From Brachycybe producta (Eukaryota > Arthropoda > Diplopoda > Playtdesmida > Andrognathidae), in NCBI GenBank assembly GCA_036925085.1, contig JAUPFP010000009.1:5442233-5506232 (forward strand): a DNA stretch of 64,000 nt. The letters run 5' to 3'. The position numbers and the translations under genes are program-made. Shown here piece by piece: positions 44,205-55,946 of the stretch; within the stretch, counting starts at the first letter, position 1; the number at the start of each line of letters is the position of its first letter. Below the pieces are notes generated by a model. It saw nothing but the letters and a program-made list of their open reading frames with translations, made no database searches and was not told the origin of the DNA.

Positions 44205-45085
44205 AATAACTAGCATTGCTACCCGACTTCGCTTGCGACAAGTAAAGAATTAAAAGAAATAACTTATTGACTTTCATCTTCACTGTTAAGAAATGTAAGG
44301 GGGATGAACCCACTTAAACCCATGTTCATCCCCCTTAAAGCCATGTTCATCCCCCTTAAAGCCATGTTCATCCCCCTTAAAGCCATGTTCATCCCCTTTA
44401 AACCCATGTTCATTTCCCTTAAAACCATGTTCATCCCCCTTAAACCCATGTTCATCCCCCTTAAACCCATGTTCATCCCCCTTAAACCCATGTTCATCTC
44501 CCTTAAACCCATGTTCATCCCCCTTAAACCCATGTTCATCCCCCTTAAACCCATGTTCATCTCCCTTAAACCCATGTTCATCCCCCTTAAACCCATGTTC
44601 ATTCTCTTAAACCCATGTTCGTCCCCCTTAAACCCATGTTCGTCCCCCTTAAACCCATGTTCGTCCCCCTTAAACCCATGTTCGTCCCCCTTAAACCCAT
44701 GTTCGTCCCCCTTAAACCAATGTTCGTCCCCCTTAAACCCATGTTCGTCCCCCTTAAACCCATGTTCATCCCCCTTAAACCCATGTTCGTCCCCCTTAAA
44801 CCCATGTTCATCTGCCATTGTGATCTGCAACTCGTACATCATGCTGTTGAAATGTTTCAGCTTTGTGGCATTTCTATACCAATTTTCATGGTGATCGGTT
44901 GAACGGTATAGAAGTTGATATGCTGCAGCGCCATCTGGTGGTGACTTACAACAAAGGGGATAGCATAAAAACCTTCTCCATGAAAAAATACATATACATG
45001 CTAATTTTCATGGTGATTGGTCAATATATATGCAAATATCCATTTTTATATATACAGAAGATAATAATAATTATAATAAATTGAC
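44205..45085 (+). repeat. Repeat containing the minisatellite, spacer of the inverted repeat
   Basis: Starts near ACTAGCATTGCTACCCGACT and ends in TTTTATATATACAGAAGATA followed by an AT microsatellite. Between the minisatellite and the end are two related words, TTTTCATGGTGATCGGTTGA and TTTTCATGGTGATTGGTCA, and GCAGCGCCATCTGGTGGTGA. The 5' and 3' words look like the termini of a known kind of invertebrate interspersed repeat, but I cannot classify it. Confidence 0.5.
44312..44815 (+). repeat. 21-bp minisatellite, about 24 units
   Basis: Unit CCCATGTTCATCCCCCTTAAA with few variants; the first two thirds read TTCATC, most later ones TTCGTC. Because 21 is a multiple of three, long ORFs run through it on both strands (heptads MFIPLKP on plus, DEHGFKG or NMGLRGM on minus). 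There is no start context, splice site or family match, so I do not call a gene. At the left edge a reversed unit (AAGGGGGATGAAC, 44297-44309) pairs with 44324-44336. Confidence 0.9.
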
Positions 45086-45236
45086 ATTGAAGCCACCTTT
45101 AAACAATGAATAGAAGAATGTAAAATACATTAAAACATTTGAATGTTTCTGTCTTAGAAAAGTAGTAATTGTTATCTCATATCCTTTAAGTACCAAAGAG
45201 GTTTTAATTAATTTTAGACAACTTTATTCATTTAAA

Positions 45237-45486
45237 CACTAGAGGGGTAACCCGTCATAAATGATGGGAGCAAAATTCACAGGCAATTGTGCCCAGCATT
45301 AGAACTTCTTTTCCTCCGCCCTTTTATGATGTCAGACCAAGTAACAAACCAATTAGAAATTGATGACGTTCATAAAAGGGCTGAGCAAAAGAAATTTTAA
45401 TGCTGGGCACAATTGCCTGTGATAAACTGTAGTTTAATTTTGCTACTATTATCCCCTCCCCTTTTTATATTTGAAAGAGAAAATGA
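45237..45486 (+). repeat. Foldback repeat, copy 3
   Basis: Plus-strand copy of the repeat at 7699-7947. It starts CACTAGAGGGGTAACCCGTC and is the inner end of the right arm of the large inverted repeat, facing copy 2. Confidence 0.75.
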
Positions 45487-45826
45487 GTTTTTCATTTTCT
45501 CTGGTGTGTGCATGCATGTCGTTTTTTCCTTTTTTTACTCCTTTCATTTCAATTTCAGTCACCCCTCCCACTTTTTCCCCCTCCACGTTTCTCTCGCCCC
45601 GGTCTACACTTTCCAACCTTTTCCCCCTCCCCAATTTAATTTCATGGGGTTTGCAACATATAGTTGACCTTGAGAACAAAGCAATTCATTTATTCATTTA
45701 AATTTATATAAATTCCGACGTGCTTCAAGGTTTTTGTCCTTGTTTGTACAGCGTTAATCACACACAGACCTGGCTTAATATATATACAATAAGCAATTAT
45801 ATTTTAATCACAAATTTTAATACAAT

Positions 45827-46440
45827 TGTGACCGACCCTTCATGACTTGATAGAATCTGCTTATTTGTGGACACGATACTAGTTCGCACTTGTGTTGAAA
45901 GTGATTGGCTAGGTCACTTATTCTATCTGGTCTGGGAGGACTAGGTCAATATGATGATGTCAATTGACGTCCACACTAGCCCTAGAAAAAACTTCCACAG
46001 CTTCGAGGACTCTTTGTCATTAGTATCCTGCCAGGCTTGCACCTGGTAAATCGCTTCTGATGCTCGGATTGACTGCTTTCCCTTGTGGAAGTCAGGTTTG
46101 CACTTGGTCATCGTCTTAGAGATGATGGCTAGGTGGAAAGCTGAAATGATGATGAAATTGCACATTCGCGAATATAAATAAAATTCACCACTGTTTAAAT
46201 TGAAATACACACTGAATTACACAGTGAGAGTGGACCGTCGCAAGGAAAAAGTCAACATAATAATATCCACCCTGACTTGGTGGCAGGGCCAAGGCACTGT
46301 CCTGTCATGACGCGCTGTTGTGAGAACAGACACAGGGATTTTAATGATGCAATTCCTCTACTGGGTGATGGCCTTCACTCGGCCGACCCCGGGCCCTAAC
46401 TCGTCGGGTCGGGAGAGTGTGTTCCGACCTAAACCGATAT
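45827..46440 (+). mobile_element. Diverged family-3 LTR (right end approximate)
   Basis: Starts TGTGACCGACCC and aligns with 38063-38600: TAGAATCTGCTTATTTG, TTGGCTAGGTCACTTATTCT, GGGAGGACTAGGTCAATAT and GGTTTGCACTTGG. It is preceded by CAAT, but I find no matching CAAT after a CA end, so the right boundary is a guess. No ORF. Confidence 0.6.
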
Positions 46441-46564
46441 TAACAAAATTATAACAATAAATAAGTTTATGAGTAAATTGTTTAAAACAATTCAAATGCT
46501 TGTACTTATCAAGTTACGTATTTTTATAAACATTTCTCATAATTAACATTTATAAAGTAGGACT

Positions 46565-47251
46565 TGTAACACCCTGTAAATCGTGATCCCGCCAAAACCA
46601 TAGCCTGGGGGGTAAACAACTCTCAACCGTCCCTCCCTCCTCTCTGACTCACCTTTCTGACTCATGCCCAAGTGGCGGATTGATACGTAAAGGACCATGG
46701 TCACTTGGACCTGGTTACGCCTCGCAGGTGTACACAGGTCCAAGGTATAAAAGGACCATGTTCCTCTTTGTTCCTCAGTTCTTTCCTTTGCCTGTTTTTG
46801 AGATAAATTCCAAATCAATGGGCCTGAGGATTCACCGTTAGTATATTACTATTCACCCTTGTATCTGTACTTCTTACAAGGAATGAATAAAAGTGTTGTA
46901 ACAAGAAGTAGCGTTGTCTTTATGTCTCTGTAAATAACTTCTCTTCAGAGGCCGGAGGTTTCATAGGGCAGGAGCTATACGATTCTCAGCAGCTACAACA
47001 TCTTCTCTAGTCGGAATACCGATGGAGAAGATGTATATCAGCATCAACCGGAAGAGAGAGAGATGGCCGCCACTCTCCTGCATTGATTTCACCCCCATGC
47101 AGAAGAGTGACTACAATCTATCTCCATCCAGCTCTCTCTACAGCTCGGATCTTCTCTGTGCAGGTGTCATACTGCTCAGAGAAGAAACGAAAAGTAGAAA
47201 ATGTCATCTAAAGGTTGGTAATAAAATATTGGTTGATGTCAAAAGCTCACA
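46565..47251 (+). repeat. 5' LTR of element 2
   Basis: 687 bp; TATAAAAG at 46746-46753 and AATAAA at 46886-46891. It carries the same upstream palindrome and hairpin as element 1 but a different R-region haplotype between about 46800 and 46935. Confidence 0.95.
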
Positions 47252-47253
47252 TT

Positions 47254-47265
47254 TGGTGGAGGTGC
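47254..47265 (+). other. Primer-binding site, tRNA-Ala type (element 2)
   Basis: TGGTGGAGGTGC two bases after the LTR, identical to element 1. Confidence 0.75.
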
Positions 47266-49569
47266 GGGGTATAGCTCCATCTGCCTTCTCCGACCTGTAA
47301 ACAGAAGCCGTCCTTTGTCCTAAGTCTCGTGATTGTGCCTCACGAGGCTTCGTCCGTCCTTTCTATGTTGGAGCCACGTATGGAGACCCTCGATAGCGTC
47401 AAAGTCAACCGCGTGGCGCCTGTCTGTAAAACCGCGTATGGAGACCCTCGATCACGTCAAAGTCAACCGCGCGGCGTCCTTTGTGTTGGAACCACGTGTG
47501 GAGACCCTCGATAGCGTCAAAGTCGACCACGTGGCGCCTTTGTAAAACCGCGTATGGAGGCCCTCGATCACGTCAAAGCCAACCGCGCGGCGTCCTTTGT
47601 GTTGGAACCACGTATGGAGGCCCTCGATAGCATCAAAGCCAACCGCGTGGCGCCTTTTTATGTTGGGATCATGTATGGAGGCCCTCGATCACGTCAAAGC
47701 CAACCGCATGGTACCGTTTTTGTGGAATCGCGAAAGAGACTTGTGGCTACACACACCACGTGTCGACCGCGCGATTCTGTGTCCTGTCCTTAGAGACACG
47801 TGGGAACGAACTTTTGTCTGCTGACCGCTTAGCACTCGGAAAGTGGACAACCGTTTGGACACACGTGTTTCCGTCCGTGTTTTTGTATTTCATGTTTCCA
47901 TTACAATCACCCACTGTCACCTTCACTCTTCTTTAATTTTCAAAGTGAAACCCACACCACGTGGGCAACACTTTAAACAAATTCTTCTTACTCTCCGAGA
48001 GGAGTTTGCAGTCTCACTATGAGATGAGCAAACAAATCTCATCTACTAATCTATTCATCTATTAATAGGCTTTTAAAGGACGTGTGTGTCTTTTAAAATG
48101 TCCTATTATCTTCACTCTTCATCTTTAATTTTCAAGCAAGATTCTCCCTAGCTCTATTTCATTGTTAGGGGGCTTACAAGCTTAAAACACACTTTTTCTA
48201 GCCACGTGGGACTTTCTTGTCCCCCCTTTTCTTTGTTCTTTGTTTTTACACTTGTGTTTCCCTTGGGACCCTCTATGTCCCAAGTCATGTTCTTCAATTT
48301 CTTCATCATCATCACCTCAATGCATCATCACATGAACTTTCTCCATTGGACAGCACTGAAGCCCGGCCGCCATCTTGGATCGACCGGACACTCTTCAAAA
48401 AGCGCCAACGGAGCGGTTTTTCGCTCCATGTGACTCATTGTTGTACCTTCTCTCATCTTTTTGTGTTCTCTTCTCTTCTCTTCTCTTCCAGAGGGTTGCA
48501 CTCACGCGCCCCCTGGCGGAGTTCCTCTTGTTAGAGAAAACTTCTCTTTTTCTTTGAATTTTCTCTCTTTTTGTGTCTTTCTCCTGGCCACCATAAAAAC
48601 GTGCCCCGGAGGAACTTTTCAATCATCAATTTTTGGACATTGCAATAAACTGAACCGGAAGTGGCCACCTCAGCGCCACCTACGGACTTCTTCCTTCTAC
48701 TCAACATAGTCCCTCACTGGGCACTGACTCTGTCTTTTCATCCAGAGCCATCCAGCAGTGAGGACTCAAAATTTCTCCAGTCTGAACATTTCTTCTGGTT
48801 CACCAAGTATTTATCTTGTTGAACACACTTCAATTTCTACACTGTTTTACTGTTTTAATAAAACTAAATTGAAACTTTTGATGTGCGGGCACCGCACCTA
48901 AGTTTTAAACTTTCAAAGTAAAACAGCTTTCTTTTCTTGCTTCTTTGGAGAGTTCAGCCATCTTGAACTTCTCCTTTGTTTGTGCATTTAAAAAGTTCAG
49001 CCATCTTGAACTTTTTGTTCTTTGTGTGTTCTTCACACACACACTCTTCATTCTTGTTCCTAAGTAAAACTAAAAGTGCGGGCACCGCGCTCTAGCTTTA
49101 CTCTTCATATTGCTTGCCTCTTCTTCAGGCAACTGCAATACACTTCCATTTCTAATTCACTTTCCGCAGTGCAATTTCGATTGGGTGGTGTACCACGCTC
49201 GCAATTGCATTGTACATCTGTTGTTTCTTCATCGAGACTTTTGGGGATTCTTATAACCTCCACGTGGTCACCAAATACCACGTGTAGAGAGAGATCTTAC
49301 CAAAATTGATACTCAATAAAGAATTTACAAACACACTGTACCAGTTGGGATCGTCACACCCAACTGAAGAACAACGCCAACACCAACACAGCCACTTAAA
49401 CAACGATACCATCTTTATTAAACGTAGGGAAACTATCGTCACTCAGTGTATAAGGGTACGATAGTGTCGGTTGCCGACGAAAAGACTGCAATCTACAGCG
49501 AGATCAACGGCCAAACCTACATAACACCGACTTACATTGATCACTACGTGTTACACAAGCCTTAACATA
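47266..49569 (+). other. Long untranslated leader of element 2
   Basis: Same layout as in element 1: six tandem repeats (first unit at 47379), YY1-type words, two GTGCGGGCACCG near-palindromes and an acceptor-like tract near 48491. It differs from element 1 by a few single-base changes (for example in the fifth tandem unit and near 48353). No gag-like ORF. Confidence 0.7.
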
Positions 49570-52500
49570 ATGGATGCTCACCCACGACTAACTGGGACCG
49601 CCCGGAGAGCTCTTCCGCACTCCAGGGGAAGCATATATCCATCAGCATTATGGAGGGCCTATGCAACATCACAGACATACGATACACAATACGCCGCATC
49701 ATCACGTGTGGCTGTCCCACTCGGACCCACCATAGATCCAGTTATTCAACCTGGGACCTGGTGGGTGCCACGAAGTGGCGGCACCCAAAGTAATGATGTG
49801 CATCAACAGTCTACACGGCGCACGGCTCGGCCCACAAACAATAGTACATTTCGACGCCTAATGTCGTCCACATGTTACTCCAGATATCAACAGGAGCGAC
49901 CTCCGCTACTACCAGATCCACTTCCCACACAGTCGTGTGATGGCTGTAAACTCAACACCATCATGCATCAACTTAACGAACTAAAAATACAGATCACTCA
50001 CATGATGATTATTCATAATGGCACCCAACCGCCGCCTGCGCCACCACTACCGACTACATGTACTACAACACCACAATATCGCCAATATCGTAGCGAATCA
50101 GACAACTCTCCGCCGTACGCTGTCGGGCACCGAGAGCCGTACGAGTCCGGCTACGATTCATACTACAGACGACATGTACCAGGTCCATATACGACACCTG
50201 AAGAGCGCGCGTACTATGTACCGCGCTATACAAACTATGAGCGTACAGAACATCAGTACGCGCACCCGATCTACGATTTCACAAGGGAGGCCTCCGATAC
50301 GGACCACCGTAGTGTGGTCATGGTACCGGATATGCCTCCTGAGACAACCAATTATGACAGAGCACCGGCCGGCATGCCAATAATGATGGTCGACTACATC
50401 CCGGAATTAACCTGGGGAATGGATGACCTAACTACCTGGCATGGTACCCTTGAGGTCATTAACCTCGCCACCGCCGCCTTGGGTTGCACCGCCAATGAGG
50501 TGGTCGCCATCTTGGCCCCAGGTGGTGGGACGTCACTCCAAGGGCGCCCCTGCTGCCGCCGGATGCTGAAAGACCTATATAGACAACTGAAGAATACTTG
50601 CATGCCCCAAGAGATAGGAGATCATAGTGTCAGTGATGACAGTCCGAAAATCACTGTCACTATCAATGGCAAAGAGGTCCGCATGCTCGTAGACACCGGA
50701 GCTCATGGTAGTGTAATATCCAAGGCACTTGCAAAGCAGCTCCAACTCAACATCAAGCCTATGGCCCATCCGCCAAGGATTGAGGGAGTTGGAGGAAACA
50801 CCATTGCCGTGGCAGGGCAAGTCTCCGCTACTGTGGAAATTGCCAAACAATCTGCCACGGGCCGCCTGCTGGTTATCACTGGCCCACCCGACGCCATCTT
50901 AGGCCGAGACCTGGGTAGGGCACTGAAGCTCCTTGTGTCTATGCAGACCAATAAAGTCTACTTAGAAGACGACCTTTTTGAATCAGCACTCCGAAGGCAG
51001 AGTATTCAGGCGTACGTCAAGAGTGCCCTGGAAGAAATCACGCCAGCCACTCTTGGGGAGTCGGACACCGCTCCCATTGAAGTCAAGCTTATGCAGCAAC
51101 CGAACGAATACCTAGTAGTCAAAGGGCTAACACAGCTCACTGGCCATGGGACAACACTAGTGGAGGTAGAGGCCTCTGGGATCCTCACAGATCAGGATCT
51201 TTTCGTGGTCTCTCCTGACGAGAAGCTACGCGCCTCGAGGGGGGTCTGGGTGGCCCCCGGCATTATGCAAGGCCGTAACAGCAACAGCTTCCTAGTCGAG
51301 GTCCTGAACACTACTACGGGGCCATTGACCCTGGCCTCCGGCGAAGTGATAGCCCACGTACAAAAAGACTACTGTTTCGAAACGGTTGAAGTAAAGACCG
51401 CTTCAAACGCTGACCCGATCATGACAAAAGAGTCAGGCGCTAAATTCGATGAAGCAATGCAACTCGGGCCTCGATTACGTAATGGCCAGAGGCGCATTCT
51501 AATGGATCTTTTGAGATCCTATCGAGATGTCTTCGCGCTAGAAACGTCGGAACTTGGATGTACCAACCTCACGGAACACCGAATCGATACTGGCGATCAT
51601 GCACCCGTGCGGGAACCCCTCCGAAGGAGTGGCCCCGAGCAGCGGGAGATCATCCGGAAGACAGTTGAGGAAATGCTCAAATCCGGAGTAGCCAGCGAAT
51701 CCAAGTCCCCTTATGCTTCAGCAGTAGTCCTGGTGAAGAAGAAGGATGGACAGTGGCGTTTCTGCGTCGACTATAGACGCCTGAACGATATCACCAAACC
51801 AGACAATTACCCACTACCCCGAATCGATGATGCTTTAGACTCGCTTCGTGGGTCGAGAATCTTCGCGACCCTCGACATGATCTCCGGCTATTGGCAATTT
51901 GAGGTCGCCAAAGAGGATAGGGAGAAGACCGCGTTCATCACACCCGGTGGGCTGTTCGAATTCAATCGGATGCCCTTTGGTCTGCGTAACGCTCCTGCTA
52001 CTATGCAGCGTGCCCTGGACATCCTTTTGGCTGGCCACAAATGGGAGACTTGTCTAGTCTACCTAGACGACATCATCGTATTCGGCGCGACTTTTGAACA
52101 GTTTATGGAAAGGTTGGACTGCGTCCTAGGACTCCTAAGAGAGGCGGGGTTGAAGCTTCACCCCGAAAAGAGCTTCTTCGGCTACGACGAAGTCCTCTAC
52201 CTGGGACACATCATCTCCAAAGAAGGAGTGCGTCCAGACCCGAGGAAAGTGGTTGCCATCTCCGACTTAGCGGCGCCTACTAATGTCAAGGAGGTGAAGC
52301 GATTTCTGGGCATGGCCGGTTTCTACCGGCGATTTATTGTTAACTTTGCCCACATCGCTAAACCACTCACGGATATGACCAAAAAGGGGCTGCCCTTTTT
52401 ATGGACGATCGACAGAGAAGCAGCATTCACTCTGTTAAAGACTAAACTTGTCACCGCGCCAATATTGGCCATTTACGACCCAGATGCCGAAATCAAAATG

Positions 52501-54258
52501 CACACCGACGCCTCTGCTTACGGCATCGGAGCTATCCTCTACCAACAGTCACCATCTAAGGAACTGCAGATCCTGGGTGGTGTCTCTCGAGTGCTCCGAG
52601 ACGCCGAATTAAACTATTCAACAACAGATAAAGAGTGCCTCGCAGTGGTGTACGGCATCGTCAAGTTTAGACCTTATCTCTTTAACAAAGCCTTTGTCAT
52701 CGTCACCGACCATCATGCACTGTGCTACTTAAAAACCGCACAGCGACTCCAAGGACGCCTGGGTCGCTGGCAGCTACTGCTCCAGGAATACGACTACACC
52801 GTAGTCTACAAGGCCGGCATCACTCACGTCGATGCAGATTGCATTTCACGGAGTCCGGTGGACGTTCCTGAAGACTGGAAGCTGCAGGCTACCCCAGATG
52901 ACCTCGACGACAGCGTGGTTTACGCAGTCACTTTGCGTTGGGATTGGTCGGTTGAACAAACAAGAGACCCGAACGTGACACAGATTAAGACCGAACTTCG
53001 CAACAATCCAAGTACCGAGCTTCACCATACCTATGTCATCATAGACGAGGTTTTGTGTGCCCTTGTCTACCAGGGCAGCATAACACCCAAGCTCGTGACG
53101 GTGGTACCCAAACATCTGGTACCCGAAGTTCTGAGACTTTTACACGATAGTCCTGAAGCCGGACACTTCGGCCAGGATAAGACATTAGAAAAGGTGTGCC
53201 AACGGTTCTTTTGGCCAACCTGGAAGCAGGATACCATCGAGTATGTGCGCACGTGCGAGATATGCCAAAAGTGCAAGACACCACAGTCCAAGCTGCCCGG
53301 GTTCCTCCATGAAATGGAAATTGGAGACCCAGGTGAATGCTGGGGAATCGATTACATCGGTCCCCTGCCAAAATCACTGGGTGGTGTCAAGCACATCATC
53401 CTGGCAGTGGATTACGCCACCAGATTCTGTTTCGCACGAGCTGTGCACAGCCAGTCGGCCAAAACAACTAAGAATTTCCTCCAAGATACGATCGTGTATC
53501 TTATCGGGATGCCCAGGAGGATAATCACCGACCGGGGAACACCTTTTACAGCTAAAGACACACAAGCGCTGTGTGACGAGCTGGGAATAAAGCACGCCAC
53601 CACGACAGCGTACTTTCCGCAAGGAGACGGTCTTGCGGAAAGGACCAACAAAACTATAATGCAGACCGTCAAGAGACTCCTGACGCCTGAAAAAGGACAG
53701 CGGGATTGGTATTTCCATCTCCAAGCCGCCACCTTCGCTTACAACACCGCGACCCATACGTCAACGAAGTTCTCGCCATACCGCTTAATGTTTGGAAGAG
53801 AGGCCCGACTACGAATCGACAATCGGGCACCTCTCCTACCGAAGGTTATGGATTCAAACCCTGCAGCACCTTCTGTGGTTGCCACGGAAGAGGTCGAGAT
53901 CGCAAGGGCCAACCTGCACGAGGCCCATCTGCGACAGAAGAAGTACTATGACGCAAGACGGAAAACTCCACACACGTATAAAATCGGAGACCCAGTACTC
54001 GTTCGAGACCAACGCATCGTACCTGATGAGACCAAGAAACTACGTTACTCGTACAGGGATGGTTACACGGTAACCAAAATCATCAGCGACACGGTGCTCG
54101 AGCTGGAGCACGAAGATACGTTTGGAAGATTGATTCGAGACACGGTGAACATTGTGCATATCAAGCCAAAACAACTGAGGACAGTTGTTCAAGGGTTGGA
54201 GGGGGAAGACAAATCCAGCTCCCCACAACAAGAGGAACCTACCTCCTCACCACAATAA
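49570..54258 (+). CDS. pol: Pol polyprotein, element 2
   Basis: 1562 residues from the first ATG, with the same domains as the element 1 copy: DTGA protease, YLDD reverse transcriptase, TDAS RNase H and D,D35E integrase with HHCC finger, all catalytic residues kept. I see one amino-acid difference (Thr to Ala about 90 residues before the RT domain); most nucleotide differences are silent (for example near 51666, 51708 and 52810). Upstream of the protease is the same Tyr-rich region without a zinc knuckle. Confidence 0.95.
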   Translation: MDAHPRLTGTARRALPHSRGSIYPSALWRAYATSQTYDTQYAASSRVAVPLGPTIDPVIQPGTWWVPRSGGTQSNDVHQQSTRRTARPTNNSTFRRLMSSTCYSRYQQERPPLLPDPLPTQSCDGCKLNTIMHQLNELKIQITHMMIIHNGTQPPPAPPLPTTCTTTPQYRQYRSESDNSPPYAVGHREPYESGYDSYYRRHVPGPYTTPEERAYYVPRYTNYERTEHQYAHPIYDFTREASDTDHRSVVMVPDMPPETTNYDRAPAGMPIMMVDYIPELTWGMDDLTTWHGTLEVINLATAALGCTANEVVAILAPGGGTSLQGRPCCRRMLKDLYRQLKNTCMPQEIGDHSVSDDSPKITVTINGKEVRMLVDTGAHGSVISKALAKQLQLNIKPMAHPPRIEGVGGNTIAVAGQVSATVEIAKQSATGRLLVITGPPDAILGRDLGRALKLLVSMQTNKVYLEDDLFESALRRQSIQAYVKSALEEITPATLGESDTAPIEVKLMQQPNEYLVVKGLTQLTGHGTTLVEVEASGILTDQDLFVVSPDEKLRASRGVWVAPGIMQGRNSNSFLVEVLNTTTGPLTLASGEVIAHVQKDYCFETVEVKTASNADPIMTKESGAKFDEAMQLGPRLRNGQRRILMDLLRSYRDVFALETSELGCTNLTEHRIDTGDHAPVREPLRRSGPEQREIIRKTVEEMLKSGVASESKSPYASAVVLVKKKDGQWRFCVDYRRLNDITKPDNYPLPRIDDALDSLRGSRIFATLDMISGYWQFEVAKEDREKTAFITPGGLFEFNRMPFGLRNAPATMQRALDILLAGHKWETCLVYLDDIIVFGATFEQFMERLDCVLGLLREAGLKLHPEKSFFGYDEVLYLGHIISKEGVRPDPRKVVAISDLAAPTNVKEVKRFLGMAGFYRRFIVNFAHIAKPLTDMTKKGLPFLWTIDREAAFTLLKTKLVTAPILAIYDPDAEIKMHTDASAYGIGAILYQQSPSKELQILGGVSRVLRDAELNYSTTDKECLAVVYGIVKFRPYLFNKAFVIVTDHHALCYLKTAQRLQGRLGRWQLLLQEYDYTVVYKAGITHVDADCISRSPVDVPEDWKLQATPDDLDDSVVYAVTLRWDWSVEQTRDPNVTQIKTELRNNPSTELHHTYVIIDEVLCALVYQGSITPKLVTVVPKHLVPEVLRLLHDSPEAGHFGQDKTLEKVCQRFFWPTWKQDTIEYVRTCEICQKCKTPQSKLPGFLHEMEIGDPGECWGIDYIGPLPKSLGGVKHIILAVDYATRFCFARAVHSQSAKTTKNFLQDTIVYLIGMPRRIITDRGTPFTAKDTQALCDELGIKHATTTAYFPQGDGLAERTNKTIMQTVKRLLTPEKGQRDWYFHLQAATFAYNTATHTSTKFSPYRLMFGREARLRIDNRAPLLPKVMDSNPAAPSVVATEEVEIARANLHEAHLRQKKYYDARRKTPHTYKIGDPVLVRDQRIVPDETKKLRYSYRDGYTVTKIISDTVLELEHEDTFGRLIRDTVNIVHIKPKQLRTVVQGLEGEDKSSSPQQEEPTSSPQ

Positions 54259-54602
54259 ACCAATAACCCTATCAACAACCCACACAACCTAAATTTTTTC
54301 TTTCGGTTGTTTATATCATCACATTGGTCACTTGATGACACACACCAATATAAACAAACAACAACGTGTGTGACCACAAACATTCACACACCCCTGCCCA
54401 CATTTCACCACTCGAATCTGATTCCAATGGGGAAACTTTCGTACACTGCGTTTGGGGACCAGGTCGTCTGACAACAATAACAAACAACAGTGGAAGAACG
54501 GCGTTTAATACTCAGAAACCGACACCCCGCGAGCCTCCAATAACAAACAAATTGGGTGGCTTATTGGAGTTCCAGCCAGCTTCGTGGAATTATACGATTT
54601 CC

Positions 54603-55604
54603 ATGGGACCCTGGAATTTCACACCTCAATGGGGAAGTCGGGAAACACAAGTATATAGCCAACGCCAGGCTGGTCACCAGCACTTCGGAAACAATTCTGG
54701 AAGAACAAGGATGTCACAGTGCAACGAAACAACGGGAAGCCAGGACGATGCCATCCCTGACCCATCTACTAGGATGGACTCGGATGACACGACAACGCAG
54801 CAACTCGGCATCGAGGAAGTCGGGGATGACACAGCGCGCGCCATTGACCTAACGACGTCAACTGCCTCGTCTCGCCATATCGCCGCAGCCTCAGCAACCC
54901 CCGTACTAACTTTGCCACAAGTGACACAACCTTTTCGCATACCAACAGTCACTACCAGGAGACTACCGGTATATCGACCGCTTCGTCAGGAAGCACGATG
55001 TGAAAGACTGCTAAATAATTGCTGGGCACTCTGGCAACGACAGGTGCGGCCCGCAAACACCTATTACATCGGTCACTATGACCTGATGGAGGGATTTCCG
55101 CGCCTCTACATACCGGAGGAAGGGCGCTACGTTGTAGGAATGTCATACTACCTGCAACTCTCTATGGCCGTCCTAATTCCGTCCACCCGGTACATCGAAA
55201 TATACCAGTTTGCCGAGCAGCCCATCACTCCAGCATTGGGCGCCCTTCAGCAGGCTTTCTTTAACAGTCTCCTGGGAGTCCCACTTAACGGAGCATACAG
55301 CATTGCCCGAATGATCGTTTGGAGGACCCGCGCCACTTACCAGGCCGCCATCCTGTGGGACGCCGTTTACGGTGTCCTCACCGGGCAACCACCGGGCCGA
55401 CTGATCGCCGCCGACGCCACCGTCCACCGAAGTTTCATGGAAAGTCTCCAGGGCTTCGACAACGGATGGATCGTCGCCGCCTGGGAATCCTATCATCCCT
55501 GGCTGCGGAGCCACCTCCTCCACTCACCGTCAGACCCCCTACAAGCACTTCACGGATATGTTTCTGCATGTACATGTGCATGCAATCAACCGACGTGGGT
55601 ATAG
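54603..55604 (+). CDS. ORF of unknown function downstream of pol, element 2
   Basis: Counterpart of the ORF at 21578-22579, 334 codons from the first ATG, with an open frame upstream from about 54354. It differs by three substitutions (Arg/Gln just after the ATG, Phe/Ser and Arg/Gln in the C-terminal half). An intact frame in both young copies suggests it is translated, but two copies this similar prove little about selection. No recognised domain. Confidence 0.75.
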   Translation: MGPWNFTPQWGSRETQVYSQRQAGHQHFGNNSGRTRMSQCNETTGSQDDAIPDPSTRMDSDDTTTQQLGIEEVGDDTARAIDLTTSTASSRHIAAASATPVLTLPQVTQPFRIPTVTTRRLPVYRPLRQEARCERLLNNCWALWQRQVRPANTYYIGHYDLMEGFPRLYIPEEGRYVVGMSYYLQLSMAVLIPSTRYIEIYQFAEQPITPALGALQQAFFNSLLGVPLNGAYSIARMIVWRTRATYQAAILWDAVYGVLTGQPPGRLIAADATVHRSFMESLQGFDNGWIVAAWESYHPWLRSHLLHSPSDPLQALHGYVSACTCACNQPTWV

Positions 55605-55946
55605 ATTAGAAAACCGTGTGGTCACCGCCCATTGGGGTGGTGAGCTCGAAAAATATAAAAAAAAAAAAAAAGAAAAGAATTCTGTTATAACTGCTTTATG
55701 TATAAATAAGTATTTCTTGTAAATTTCCATAGGAACTCGCCACCCAGCGAGTATTAATTGTGTTTGCCTTTTTATTTTCAGAATTTGCATTTTTAAGGGC
55801 GCTGACACTTCGGTGCCAGTGCCTTTCCATAACCACCTCTGTACACGGTAAGTCCTCAGCCACCCATGTCTCCCCGCTGCGTAACTTGAAAACCTTCCAC
55901 CCTTGGCTGGAGTACGAGGACGTACTCCAAGCAAAGTTGGAGGGTA

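Larger units (their letters stand above)
42833..45775. repeat. Large imperfect inverted repeat around a minisatellite
   Basis: The left arm (42833-42880 plus 43573-44133, interrupted by a solo LTR) is the reverse complement of the right arm 45236-45775. Outer words TATATTAAGCCAGGTCT and AGACCTGGCTTAATATA pair; next come ACGCTGTACAAAC and GTTTGTACAGCGT, CTTGAAGCACGTCGG and its complement, and a GGGGAGGGGATAATAGTAGC block. Each arm ends inward in a foldback repeat. The ~1.1-kb spacer holds the 21-bp minisatellite and flanking repeat. A transposon with long arms or an inverted duplication are both possible. Confidence 0.75.

Noticed and set aside
44264-44894. Long ORFs on both strands (192-196 codons) with heptapeptide repeats
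   Set aside because: They come from the 21-bp minisatellite, whose length preserves frame on both strands; no splice sites, start context or family similarity.
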